Source: Kitasatospora papulosa (GTDB taxonomy: Bacteria; Actinomycetota; Actinomycetes; Streptomycetales; Streptomycetaceae). Taken from it: a stretch of 64,000 nucleotides of DNA. The stretch is from assembly GCF_000717245.1 (NCBI RefSeq), contig NZ_JNYQ01000009.1, positions 1 through 64,000 of the forward strand, in the 5' to 3' direction. Numbering within the stretch: the stretch's first letter is position 1; the number at the start of each line of letters is the position of its first letter. The notes under the pieces were generated by a model. That model did not search any database, was not told where the DNA came from, and saw only the letters and a program-made list of their open reading frames with translations. Shown piece by piece: positions 16,762 through 25,408 of the stretch. Position numbers and translations under genes: made by a program.

Positions 16762-17370
16762 ATGGACACTTCTGACGGAACCACGCCCGGTCTCGACCTG
16801 GAGCCGGCCGCGCGGCCGATCCGCGAACTGATCGGAGCCGTCGACGACCGGCAGCTGGCCGGCCCGACCCCCTGCCCGGACTACTCGGTACGGGAGCTGC
16901 TGGGGCACATCCTGGGGCTGACCGTCGCCTTCCGCGACGCGGCGCACAAGAAGTCCGGCCCGACGACCGGCACCCCTCCGACGGCGGCCCTGCCGGTACT
17001 GCCCGAGGACTGGCGCACGGCGCTGCCTCCCCTGCTGGACGAGCTGGTCGCGGCCTGGCGGTCCCCGGACGCGCTGGAGGGCATGACCCGGGCCGGCGGC
17101 GTGGAGCTGCCCGGGCAGGTCGCCGGGCTGGTGGCGCGCAACGAGCTGGTCGTGCACGGCTGGGACCTGGCCAGATCCACGGGGCAGGAGTTCCGGGCGG
17201 ACGAGGCGAGCCTGCGTTCCTCGGAGGCGCTGCTGGCACCCGGGGACGACGACAGGTCCGGCCCCGACGCGATCTTCGGTCCACCGGTCCCGGTGCCGGG
17301 CGACGCCCCGCTGGTCGACAGGGTGATCGCGCTGAGCGGGCGCCGGCCGGACTGGCGGCCGGGCGGCTGA
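16762..17370 (+). CDS. TIGR03086-family metal-binding protein (DinB/maleylpyruvate isomerase fold)
   Basis: A 202-residue protein. The start PTPCPDYSVRELLGHILGLTVAFRDAA contains the typical first metal-ligand His of the mycothiol-dependent isomerase fold, and NELVVHGWDLARSTGQ carries the HGWD motif that supplies further ligands. Members of this family are widespread in actinomycetes and are thought to be mycothiol-dependent thiol transferases or isomerases; the substrate is unknown. It is divergent from the FN3 gene and convergent with the HEAT-repeat gene. AAGGA lies very close to the ATG, so GGGAAGGG (16743-16750) may be the real ribosome site. Confidence 0.82.
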   Translation: MDTSDGTTPGLDLEPAARPIRELIGAVDDRQLAGPTPCPDYSVRELLGHILGLTVAFRDAAHKKSGPTTGTPPTAALPVLPEDWRTALPPLLDELVAAWRSPDALEGMTRAGGVELPGQVAGLVARNELVVHGWDLARSTGQEFRADEASLRSSEALLAPGDDDRSGPDAIFGPPVPVPGDAPLVDRVIALSGRRPDWRPGG

Positions 17371-17431
17371 CGGCCCCCGGTCGCCCTCCCCGCGCCGCCG
17401 GAACCGGCTCTCCGGGCTCGGCGCCCTCGGC

Positions 17432-19579
17432 TCAGGCCCCTTCGCCCGGTTCCCGGAGCGCCCGGAGCACCTCGCGCGCCCGCTCCTGGAAGCGTTCGTC
17501 CGCGGACGCGGTCGTCCCCTCCACGCGCGAGGCCGTGACGCGCAGATCCCGCTCGGCCAGCTCGGTCAGACGGCGGCGGTGGCCTCCGGTCATCGCCGCC
17601 GGGCCGAGTCCGATCAGCGCGTCCAGCGCCGTGAAGGGGTCGGCGTCCTGTTCCACCGAGTCCAGCAGCAGCCCCGCTGTCACTGGCCCGTCCAGCGTCT
17701 CCGGGGCGACGGCGCACAGGGCCAGCACGGCCACCGGTGTCTGGACCGGTTCGGGCAGCAGCCGCAGCAGCGCCTCCGTGAGGGGCCGGCCCGCGTCACC
17801 GAGCTGCGCGGCGACGCGGGCGGCCCGGGAAACCGTCCACCGCATCCAGCTCGGTCCGGCCCCGGACAGCGGGCCCCGCAGCAGGTCGACGGCCTCCTCG
17901 GCCCGGCCCGCGATCCGCCACAGCGCCTCCGCGACGGCGATGTCGGCGTCGAGCTCCGGGGTGGTGCGGTCCGCGGCGGGGTCGCTCACGGCAGCGGACA
18001 GCGCGGGCAGCAGGACCGCCGCGCGTGGCCCGAGGCCGGCGGCGAGCGACGCGGCCTCCCGCCTCCCGTGCGGGTCGCCGTCCTCCAGCCGCTCGGCCAG
18101 CACGGTCAGCAGGGGCTCGGCCTCGTCGGTGAGTTCGTGGAGGGCCTCGGCCGCGCCGAGTCTTCCCTCCCGCCGCCCCGAGCGGGCTTCCCCGCGCAGG
18201 GCCTCGCCGGCCGCCGCCCGGTCCTCGGGGGTGCGGACCACGGCCAGCGCCCTCGTCATCTGCTGAGGGAACGTCCCGAGCGCGGCCAGCACGTCGGGCA
18301 GCGCGGACGCGGCCTCGCTCCCCCATGACTCCAGCAGTGCCGCGAAGCGGTAGGGCTCCTGGCCACCGAGCGCGCCGGGCTCGGCCAGCCGGGCGCGCAC
18401 GGCCGCGAGCAGGTCGGCGTCGCAGGGCACACGGGGTGTGCCGAACGCTCCCCCGCAGGCGGCGTCGAGGGCCCGGGGCCGGCGGGCCAGATCCCTGGCC
18501 AGGAGCGGCACGGCCAGCCCGGGATCGACGTAGACCAGCGCCGCGAGTGCCTGGTCCGCCCGGTCGTCGTCCCGCGCGGCCATCTCCGCCAGCACGGGAC
18601 CGGCCTGGGCCGCGTGTCCGCCGAGCAGCCGGAGGAGCGGCAGCACCGCCTCGGTGATCTCCGGGTCCCGGAGGACCGCGTCGCACAGCGGGCCCGCGAG
18701 CCGCTCCCGCGCACTGCGCGAGATCTGCACGGCGGACTCGGAGGCCCAGGCGGCCTCGGCGAGCACCTCGGGCCGCCCGGTGCGCAGCGCGGCGGCCAGC
18801 AGCGCGTACGCGCCCTCCCGGTCCGCGGGGGTGTTCCGCAGCAGCAGGGACGAGACGACGTACTGGAGGGGCTCGCTGCGGTCGAGGTCGACACGGCCGG
18901 TGACCAGGGGGTCGGCGGGCAGCAGCGCGAGCATGGCGTCGTGGTGGCCGGGTCCCCAGTCCGCACCGGCGTCCACGCATCCCATCAGGGCTGCGACACG
19001 GACCTCGGCCGGCTCGCCGGGTCCGGTGGCCGCGGTGGCGAGGGCGGCCGCACGCGCGGGATCCAGGTGGACCAGACCCCCCAGAAGTTCGGCCCGGACC
19101 TGCGGATCGGTCTCCACCGCGAAGCGGTCACGGAGCGTCCCGTACGCCTCGTCGGCCGCGCCGGTCATGGCGGCGGCCCAGGCCGCCGCCTGGCGTACGT
19201 CGCTGTCCTCGGCCTCCACCGACGCCAGCAGCAGCGGAAGTTCGGCGGTCACGGCACGACGGGCGGCGGCCTCGTCGCCGTCCCCGTCGTCGGCGCCGCT
19301 CTCCGCGATGCCGCCGAGGAAGGCGAGGACGTCCGCGGCCCGGACCCCGGCGGCGGCTGTCCGTGCGAGGAACGGCACGGCGTGTGCCGTGGCCTCGTAC
19401 ACCGACCCCTGGTGCAGGATGCTGCCGTACAGCTCGGAGAGGGCTTCCGCGGCCTTCTCGTCGTCCTCCCCCGCCAGCGCCCGCAGGCAGTCGGGCACAT
19501 CGGCGGCACTGCCGTAGGCGTGGGTGAGGGCGGCCCACGGACGGGCGTCGACCTCGGCGGAGAAACGGATGGGGTCCAT
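17432..19579 (-). CDS. HEAT-repeat protein
   Basis: A 715-residue alpha-solenoid with many helical repeats: VEAEDSDVRQAAAWAAAM, DRFAVETDPQVRAELLGGL, DRADQALAALVYVDPGLAVP, AEPLLTVLAERLEDGDPHGRREA. There is no signal peptide, membrane helix or catalytic motif, so a scaffold role is likely. The N-terminal MDPIRFSAEVDARPWAALTHAYG is like other large Streptomyces HEAT proteins of unknown function. The ATG at 19579 was chosen; an in-frame ATG at 19591 adds MIHG and neither has a clear ribosome site. It is downstream of nothing obvious and probably a single gene. Confidence 0.8.
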   Translation of the reverse strand: MDPIRFSAEVDARPWAALTHAYGSAADVPDCLRALAGEDDEKAAEALSELYGSILHQGSVYEATAHAVPFLARTAAAGVRAADVLAFLGGIAESGADDGDGDEAAARRAVTAELPLLLASVEAEDSDVRQAAAWAAAMTGAADEAYGTLRDRFAVETDPQVRAELLGGLVHLDPARAAALATAATGPGEPAEVRVAALMGCVDAGADWGPGHHDAMLALLPADPLVTGRVDLDRSEPLQYVVSSLLLRNTPADREGAYALLAAALRTGRPEVLAEAAWASESAVQISRSARERLAGPLCDAVLRDPEITEAVLPLLRLLGGHAAQAGPVLAEMAARDDDRADQALAALVYVDPGLAVPLLARDLARRPRALDAACGGAFGTPRVPCDADLLAAVRARLAEPGALGGQEPYRFAALLESWGSEAASALPDVLAALGTFPQQMTRALAVVRTPEDRAAAGEALRGEARSGRREGRLGAAEALHELTDEAEPLLTVLAERLEDGDPHGRREAASLAAGLGPRAAVLLPALSAAVSDPAADRTTPELDADIAVAEALWRIAGRAEEAVDLLRGPLSGAGPSWMRWTVSRAARVAAQLGDAGRPLTEALLRLLPEPVQTPVAVLALCAVAPETLDGPVTAGLLLDSVEQDADPFTALDALIGLGPAAMTGGHRRRLTELAERDLRVTASRVEGTTASADERFQERAREVLRALREPGEGA

Positions 19580-19629
19580 GCCGTGGATCATGGCACCCGC
19601 CACTGACAGCGCCCTTGGGTGCGCGGGCG

Positions 19630-20313
19630 TCAGCTGGTGAAGAACTCGCTGATCTGCTGGGCCACCTGGTCCGGGTGTCTCTTGTGCACGTGGTGACCGC
19701 CGCCCAGGGTGATGAGCCGGCAGTCGGGGATGAGCGAGGCCATGTCGGACAGCCTCGCCTGCGGCATGGTGCTCTCCGGCCCACCCGCGATCATCAGCGT
19801 CGGAGCGACGATCTGGCCGAGCTCCTCCGCCCACCGGGGATCGGGGTCGGCGACCTGGGCCCTGACCTCGTCAACGGCGTTCTCGTCGTAGTCCACCGGC
19901 CCGCCAAGCGGGCCTTCGGCGGCCGGTTGTCCCGGGAACGGCGGCGGGGTCTCAACCAGCACCAGCCGCTCCACGCGGTCCGCGTGCTCCTCCGCGAGGA
20001 GGTAGGCAACCACCCCGCCCATCGAGTGGCCGACCACACCGACCCGGTCGAGCTCGCAGGCGTCGAGGAACTCCAGGACGTCGCCCCGCATCTGCTCGAA
20101 GCCGTACTCGTCGGGCCAGTCGCTCTCGCCGTGCCCGCGCAGGTCGATGGCGTACACCCGCCACTCCTCGCCGAGCAGGGTGGCCACCGCCTCCCAGCTC
20201 AGGGACGAGCCGCCGAGGCCGTGCAGGAGGACGACGGGCGAGCCGAAGGGGTCCCCCCAGGTCCGGTACGCCAGCCGCACATCGCCGACGTCCACAACAG
20301 ACTGATCTTCCAT
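19630..20313 (-). CDS. alpha/beta hydrolase
   Basis: A 227-residue hydrolase with the oxyanion HGLGGSS, nucleophile elbow GHSMGG (Ser near residue 99), a late acid region and a C-terminal GGGHHVHKRHPD that supplies the catalytic His. LRGHGESDWPDEY is typical of the small esterase/hydrolase branch of the fold. The substrate is not evident. Its ATG at 20313 is divergent from the first chitosanase gene, with only 75 bp between them. Confidence 0.88.
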   Translation of the reverse strand: MEDQSVVDVGDVRLAYRTWGDPFGSPVVLLHGLGGSSLSWEAVATLLGEEWRVYAIDLRGHGESDWPDEYGFEQMRGDVLEFLDACELDRVGVVGHSMGGVVAYLLAEEHADRVERLVLVETPPPFPGQPAAEGPLGGPVDYDENAVDEVRAQVADPDPRWAEELGQIVAPTLMIAGGPESTMPQARLSDMASLIPDCRLITLGGGHHVHKRHPDQVAQQISEFFTS

Positions 20314-20388
20314 GCACCGAACGCTACAGGCGCCGCAGCCCGGGAGGCTCCCGGGCCCCGCCCCCTTCCGGCCTGGCAGGCTGGGCGC

Positions 20389-21186
20389 GTGCAGCACAGA
20401 CGTCTCGCCCTCGCCGCGGTCGCGGCCCTCGTACTGACCGGCTGTTCCGGTTCCGGTTCCCCCGAGAAGGGGCTCGACGACCCCGCGAAGAAGGACATCG
20501 CCATGCAACTGGTGTCGAGCGCGGAGAACTCCACACTCGACTGGAAGGCCCGGTACGGCTACATCGAGGACATCGGCGACGACCGCGGCTGGACCGCCGG
20601 GATCATCGGATTCTGCTCCGGCACCGGCGACATGCTGAAGGTCGTCGAGCGCTACACGGCGAGGCGTCCGGGCAACGCGCTGGCGGTTTTCCTGCCGGCC
20701 CTGCGCGCGGTGGACGGCAGCGACTCGCACGAGGGGCTGGAGGACGCGTTCACCACCGCCTGGGCACAGGCGGCGGCGGATCCCGCGTTCAGGTCGGCGC
20801 AGGACGCGGAGCGGGACGACTCGTACTTCGACCCGGCGGTCGAGCGCGCCGAGGCCGACGGGCTCAGCGCGCTCGGGCAGTTCATCTACTACGACGCCTA
20901 CGTGATGCACGGGTACGCCGACGCCGTGGGGACGGTCGGCTTCCGGACGATCCGCGCCCAGGCCTTGGCAGAGGCCGGACCGCCGTCCGAGGGCGGTGAC
21001 GAGGAGGCGTACCTCGACGCCTTCCTGGACGCCCGGGTGGCCGCGATGCGCACGGAGACCTCGCACGGCGACACCAGCCGGGTGGAGACCGCCCAGCGCG
21101 TGTTCGTGCGTGAGGGCAGGCTCCAGCTGGAGACCCCGCTGGTGTGGAAGGTCTACGGCGAGAGCTACCGCATCGACGGGAGCTGA
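20389..21186 (+). CDS. chitosanase, GH46, predicted lipoprotein
   Basis: A 265-residue GH46 enzyme that cleaves beta-1,4-linked glucosamine chains. The signal LALAAVAALVLTGC ends in a canonical lipobox (LTGC), so the protein should be anchored outside the membrane. By comparison with the Streptomyces N174 enzyme, the catalytic Glu is in SSAENSTLDW and the catalytic Asp in EDIGDDRGWTAG. The whole family length is present (GIIGFCSGTGDM, LGQFIYYDAYVMHG, DTSRVETAQRVF). It is followed by a second GH46 gene, and part of the two genes is almost identical at DNA level. It lacks the palindrome found before the second gene. Confidence 0.93.
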   Translation: MQHRRLALAAVAALVLTGCSGSGSPEKGLDDPAKKDIAMQLVSSAENSTLDWKARYGYIEDIGDDRGWTAGIIGFCSGTGDMLKVVERYTARRPGNALAVFLPALRAVDGSDSHEGLEDAFTTAWAQAAADPAFRSAQDAERDDSYFDPAVERAEADGLSALGQFIYYDAYVMHGYADAVGTVGFRTIRAQALAEAGPPSEGGDEEAYLDAFLDARVAAMRTETSHGDTSRVETAQRVFVREGRLQLETPLVWKVYGESYRIDGS

Positions 21187-21261
21187 CATCCTTCGCACCG
21201 CGATCCGGGAGGAACCGGGCCGGTCCGTGCACGGGGGGTTACCACCCGCCCCGAGCTCTGG

Positions 21262-21276
21262 TAGGAAAGTTTCCTA
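21262..21276. promoter_or_regulatory. CsnR-type chitosanase operator
   Basis: TAGGAAA-G-TTTCCTA is a perfect 15-bp palindrome 39 bp upstream of the second chitosanase start. Streptomyces chitosanase genes are known to be controlled by a ROK-family repressor, CsnR, that binds a palindrome of this GGAAAGTTTCC kind. No ROK gene is present in the window. Confidence 0.8.
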
Positions 21277-21314
21277 ACAGAACATCGGAACGACGAACTC
21301 CTTCTGGAGGACCG

Positions 21315-22181
21315 GTGCATCACCCCCACACCAGCACCTCGCGTCGCACCACCCGGCTCACCCGCACCGCCGGACTCGCCGTACTGGCCCTCGGGCTGAC
21401 CTTCACGACGATCCCGGCCACCGCCCAGCCCGGCGTCCCCACGTCGTCGGCCGCACACCTGGAGGCAGCCGCGACCGGTCTCGACGACCCCGCGAAGAAG
21501 GACATCGCCATGCAACTGGTGTCGAGCGCGGAGAACTCCACACTCGACTGGAAGGCCCAGTACGGCTACATCGAGGACATCGGCGACGGCCGCGGCTACA
21601 CCGCCGGGATCATCGGATTCTGCTCCGGCACCGGGGACATGCTCGACCTGGTGGAGCTGTACACCGAGCGCGAGCCGGGCAACGCCCTGGCGTCCTACCT
21701 GCCCGCCCTGCGGGAGGTCGACGGGACCGACTCGCACGAAGGGCTGGACCCCGGATTCACCGACGCCTGGGCCGAGGCGGCCTCGGACCCCGCGTTCGAG
21801 CAGGCCCAGAACGACGAACGCGACCGGGTGTACTTCGACCCGGCAGTGCGTCAGGGCAAGGCCGACGGCCTCGGCACGCTCGGCCAGTTCGCGTACTACG
21901 ACGCCATCGTGATGCACGGCGGCGGCACCGACGCCACGAGCTTCGGCTCGATCCGGCAGCGCGCCCTGGCCGTGGCGTCGCCGCCCTCGCAGGGCGGCGA
22001 CGAGACCGCCTACCTCGACGCGTTCCTGGACGCGCGCGTCTGGGCGATGAAGCAGGAGGAGGCCCACTCGGACACCAGCCGGGTCGACACGGCGCAGCGG
22101 GTGTTCCTGCGGAACGGCAATCTGGACCTCGATCCGCCGCTCGACTGGAAGGTCTACGGCGACAGCTTCCACATCGGCTGA
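21315..22181 (+). CDS. csnA: chitosanase, GH46, secreted
   Basis: A 288-residue GH46 enzyme beginning at a GTG with GGAGG just upstream. The signal peptide (residues about 1-45; RLTRTAGLAVLALGLTFTTI then ATA-QPG) ends in an ordinary signal-peptidase site rather than a lipobox, so this paralogue should be released. The mature sequence is very close to CsnA of Streptomyces sp. N174: SSAENSTLDWKAQYGYIED with the catalytic Glu, EDIGDGRGYTAGIIGF with the catalytic Asp, LGQFAYYDAIVMHG. Its promoter carries the CsnR-type palindrome. Together with the lipoprotein copy it gives a free and a cell-attached enzyme. Confidence 0.95.
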   Translation: MHHPHTSTSRRTTRLTRTAGLAVLALGLTFTTIPATAQPGVPTSSAAHLEAAATGLDDPAKKDIAMQLVSSAENSTLDWKAQYGYIEDIGDGRGYTAGIIGFCSGTGDMLDLVELYTEREPGNALASYLPALREVDGTDSHEGLDPGFTDAWAEAASDPAFEQAQNDERDRVYFDPAVRQGKADGLGTLGQFAYYDAIVMHGGGTDATSFGSIRQRALAVASPPSQGGDETAYLDAFLDARVWAMKQEEAHSDTSRVDTAQRVFLRNGNLDLDPPLDWKVYGDSFHIG

Positions 22182-22199
22182 CCCCGGCCGTCCCGAGGC

Positions 22200-22236
22200 G
22201 CGCGTACGGGCCCCCTTCCGGGGTGCCCGTACGCGC
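22200..22236. terminator. hairpin between chitosanase and NCS2 permease genes
   Basis: GCGCGTACGGGC-CCCC (from 22200) pairs with GGGG-TGCCCGTACGCGC (to 22236) through one bulged base, loop TTCC/G. It lies between convergent genes. Confidence 0.75.
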
Positions 22237-22245
22237 GGAGGCGGT

Positions 22246-23736
22246 TCAGTGGGCGACGGGCAGGGCCATCGGATCCTTGGGCTGCTCGCCGTCCGCGGCC
22301 TCCGTCTCCGGGTCCGACGGCACGTCAGGCGTGCGGCCCCAGTGGTTGAAGGCCAGGTTCAGCACGATCGCCACCACGCAGCCGGTGGAGATGCCCGAGT
22401 CCAGGACGACGAGCAGGTCCTCGGGGAACGCGTGGTAGAAACCGGGCGCGGCGATCGGGATGAGGCCGACGCCGACGGCCGCCGCGACGATCAGGGCGTT
22501 CTCGCCCTTCTCCAGGGCGGCGGTGGCCAGGGTCTGGATGCCGCTCGCGGCGACCGACCCGAAGAGGACGATGCCGGCGCCGCCGAGTACCGGGAGCGGC
22601 ACGAGGGCGATGACGGACGCGGCCACCGGGACGAGACCCAGCAGGACGAGGATGACGCCGCCCGCGGCGACCACGAAGCGGCTGCGGACCCTGGTCATGG
22701 CGACCAGCCCGATGTTCTGGGCGAACGCGCTGCACATGAAGCCGTTGAAGAGCGGGCTGACGGCACTGCCCAGGGTGTCGGCGCGCAGCCCGCCCTCGAT
22801 GGTCCGCTCGTCCGCGGGGCGGCCGACGATCTTTCCGAGGGCCAGCATGTCCGCGGTGGACTCGGTCATGCAGACCAGCATCACGATGCACATGGAGAGG
22901 ATGGCGGCGATCTCGAACTGCGGTGCGCCGAAGTGGAACGGCGTCGGGAAACCGACCACGTCGGCGTCGCCCAGTGCCCCGAAGTCGGTGATCCCGGCGG
23001 GGACGGCGATCAGGGTGCCGACGACCAGGCCGAGCAGGATGGCGATCTGCTGGAGGAATCCCCGCAGCAGTTTGCGCAGGGCGAGCACGATCACGAGGGT
23101 CACGGCGGCCATCGTGATGTTCGTCGTCGAACCGTAGTCGTCGGCCGTGGCGTTGCCGCCCTGGGACCAGTTGAACGCGACCGGCAGGAGCGAGACACCG
23201 ATCAGGGTGATGACGGTGCCGGTGACGACGGGCGGGAAGAACCGCACGAGTTTGCAGAAGTACGGTGCGAGGACGAAGCCGAGGAGCCCGGCGACGATGA
23301 TGGCTCCGAAGATGACGGCGATGCCGTCGTGGCCCCGGTCCTTGCCTATCGCGATCATCGGGGTCACCCCGGCGAACGAGACACCGTTGACGAACGGCAG
23401 CCGGGCGCCTATTCGCCAGAAGCCGAGGGTCTGGAGCAGGGTGGCTATCCCCGCGGTGAAGAGGCTCGCCCCCATGAGGAAGGCGGTCTCCTTCGCGCTG
23501 AGGCCGACCGCGGGCCCCACGATCATGGGCGGGGCCACCACGCCCGCGTACATCGCGGCCACGTGCTGCAGGCCGCTGGTGAACATCCTGAGGGGCGGGA
23601 GCTTCTCGTCGACCGGGTGTTTCCGGTCCGGCCCTCCGACGGCCCCGCCTCCTTCGTGCGCGCGTGCTCCGGGTACGGGTGCTTCGGGTGCGGTCCCGTC
23701 GACTGCGTTCTTGCGAAACCTGGGCGTAGCTGCCAC
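22246..23736 (-). CDS. NCS2-family nucleobase:cation symporter (urate/xanthine permease)
   Basis: A 496-residue membrane protein with about 12-14 helices and the NAT signature QNIGLVAMTRVRSR (residues about 345-358), as in uracil-xanthine permeases such as UapA, XanQ and PucJ/K. The N-terminal VDEKLPPLRMFTSGLQHVAAMY carries the QH pair typical of the family. The C-terminal end is a charged tail (DPETEAADGEQPKDP). It is the last gene of the purine region; two hairpins (23915-23946 and 23845-23888) separate it from the deaminase gene, so it is likely transcribed alone. Urate or xanthine is the probable cargo by context. Confidence 0.9.
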   Translation of the reverse strand: MAATPRFRKNAVDGTAPEAPVPGARAHEGGGAVGGPDRKHPVDEKLPPLRMFTSGLQHVAAMYAGVVAPPMIVGPAVGLSAKETAFLMGASLFTAGIATLLQTLGFWRIGARLPFVNGVSFAGVTPMIAIGKDRGHDGIAVIFGAIIVAGLLGFVLAPYFCKLVRFFPPVVTGTVITLIGVSLLPVAFNWSQGGNATADDYGSTTNITMAAVTLVIVLALRKLLRGFLQQIAILLGLVVGTLIAVPAGITDFGALGDADVVGFPTPFHFGAPQFEIAAILSMCIVMLVCMTESTADMLALGKIVGRPADERTIEGGLRADTLGSAVSPLFNGFMCSAFAQNIGLVAMTRVRSRFVVAAGGVILVLLGLVPVAASVIALVPLPVLGGAGIVLFGSVAASGIQTLATAALEKGENALIVAAAVGVGLIPIAAPGFYHAFPEDLLVVLDSGISTGCVVAIVLNLAFNHWGRTPDVPSDPETEAADGEQPKDPMALPVAH

Positions 23737-23844
23737 GGCTTCCTCCGGTCGGGTACACGTCGGGCGACGTGGGTGTCAGGGAGGTGGTGCTGAGTGGTGC
23801 GTTGGTGCAGGTCGTGCAGCTGGTGCGGGCAGCTTGGAGCTTCA

Positions 23845-23888
23845 CCCGTGCCGGGTGTGCGCACGGAAGCGCGCACACCGGGCACGGG
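23845..23888 (-). terminator. hairpin in the gap before the NCS2 permease gene
   Basis: Arms 23845-23862 and 23871-23888 pair over 18 bp with one mismatch. Together with 23915-23946 it probably ends the deaminase transcript; the region 23737-23965 holds no gene. Confidence 0.6.
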
Positions 23889-23914
23889 CTGCCGTGGACC
23901 CGTGGGTGCACGGC

Positions 23915-23946
23915 GGCCGGCCGAGGGCCGTCCCCCTCGGCCGGCC
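23915..23946 (-). terminator. terminator after the deaminase gene
   Basis: GGCCGGCCGAGGG (23915-23927) and CCCTCGGCCGGCC (23934-23946) form a perfect 13-bp stem 20 bp after the stop codon of the deaminase gene. Confidence 0.75.
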
Positions 23947-23965
23947 TGTCAGGGGGTGCGGAGCG

Positions 23966-25363
23966 TCAGGCGCCGGCGGCGATCCGCGCCAGTCGCCTGG
24001 CCTCGTCGCGGGTCGCGCGGGCGATGGCGTCCTCGTCCACCGTGGTGAGGTGGTTGTCCTCGACGACGGTTCTGCCGTCGACGAGGGAGAGGGTCACGGG
24101 GGCCGCGGCGCCGAACACCAGGGCGGTCACCGGGTCGGCGATGGAGGCGTGGGCGAGGGTGTCCAGCTTCCAGAGCACGAGGTCGGCGAGCTTGCCGGGT
24201 TCCAGGGAACCGATCTCGTCGGCCCGGCCGAGGACCCTGGCGCCGCCGTGCGTACCCAGACGCAGGGCCTGACGGGCGTTCAGGGCCTTCTCGCGGTGGG
24301 CGCCGAGCCGGTTGACGAGGAGGGCGTTGCGCAGTTCGGTGTGGAGCTCGCCGGACTCGTTGGACGCGGTGCCGTCGACGCCGAGCCCGACCGGGACGCC
24401 GGCCGCGAGCATGTCGGGGACGCGGGCGATGCCGGCGGCGAGGCGGGCGTTGGAGGACGGGCAGTGCGCGACACCGGTGCCGGTGCGGGCGAAGGCGGCG
24501 ATGTCGGAGTCGTTCATGTGGACGCAGTGCGCCATCCACACGTCGTCGCCGAGCCAGCCGGTGGACTCGAAGTAGTCCGTCGGGCCCATCCCGAACAGCT
24601 CCTTGCAGAACTGTTCCTCCTCGACCGTCTCCGAACCGTGGGTGTGCAGCCGTACGCCGCGCCGGCGGGCCAGTTCCGCTCCCTGCCGCAGAAGTTCGGT
24701 GGAGACGGAGAACGGCGAACAGGGCGCGACCGCGATCTGCGTCATCGCTCCGAACGAGGCGTCGTGGTGCTCGTCGATGGTCGCCTCGGTGGCGGCGAGC
24801 GCCCCGTCGAGGGTTTCCACGGCGAAGTCCGGCGGCAGTCCCCCGTCCTTCTCGCTGCGGTCCATGGAACCGCGGGCGAGAGTGAACCGTACGCCCGTGT
24901 CGCGGGCCGCGCCGATGATCGCGCCGGACAGGTCGCCGGAGCCCCGGGGGTAGACGTAGTGGTGGTCCATGGCGGTGGTGACCCCGCCGCGGGCCATCAT
25001 CGCGAGGGAGCCCTGGGCCGCGGCGCGGGCCATCGGCTCGTCGATGCGCGCCCAGGTCGGGTACAGGGCGACCAGCCAGTCGAAGAGGTTGTGGTCGGTC
25101 GCCAGCCCCCGGGTGATCCACTGGTAGAAGTGGTGGTGGGTGTTGACGAGCCCGGGGGTGGCGAGGTGCCCGGTGCCGTCGACACGGCGCACGACACCGG
25201 TGAGGCCCTCCGGGGCGGTGCCCGCGCCGACGGACTCGATGCGGTTGTCCGCCACGACGATGTGCCCCGAGGCGTACTCGGTGTCGTGGGCGTCGACGGT
25301 CGCGATCGAGCAGTTCTCGATGACGATGCGCCGGGTGGTCCTTGGATCCGCCGAAGCTGCCAT
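23966..25363 (-). CDS. amidohydrolase, 8-oxoguanine/guanine deaminase type
   Basis: A 465-residue metal-dependent amidohydrolase. The metal and proton-shuttle residues are visible: NTHHHFYQW (HxH), LHTHGSET (His and Glu), AHCVHM (His) and GVDGTASNES (Asp). The sequence matches the 8-oxoguanine deaminase branch (YASGHIVVADNRIESVGAG, ATDHNLFDWLVALYPTWARID), which deaminates 8-oxoguanine to urate; guanine deaminases are near relatives. The ATG at 25363 has GAGGGAAG upstream. Making urate directly would fit its place between two NCS2 permeases and upstream-lying uricase genes. It is part of the purine-use cluster. Confidence 0.85.
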   Translation of the reverse strand: MAASADPRTTRRIVIENCSIATVDAHDTEYASGHIVVADNRIESVGAGTAPEGLTGVVRRVDGTGHLATPGLVNTHHHFYQWITRGLATDHNLFDWLVALYPTWARIDEPMARAAAQGSLAMMARGGVTTAMDHHYVYPRGSGDLSGAIIGAARDTGVRFTLARGSMDRSEKDGGLPPDFAVETLDGALAATEATIDEHHDASFGAMTQIAVAPCSPFSVSTELLRQGAELARRRGVRLHTHGSETVEEEQFCKELFGMGPTDYFESTGWLGDDVWMAHCVHMNDSDIAAFARTGTGVAHCPSSNARLAAGIARVPDMLAAGVPVGLGVDGTASNESGELHTELRNALLVNRLGAHREKALNARQALRLGTHGGARVLGRADEIGSLEPGKLADLVLWKLDTLAHASIADPVTALVFGAAAPVTLSLVDGRTVVEDNHLTTVDEDAIARATRDEARRLARIAAGA

Positions 25364-25408
25364 GGTGCTTCCCTCTTCTGTCTCTGGCGATGTGGGCACG
25401 GCAGGACC

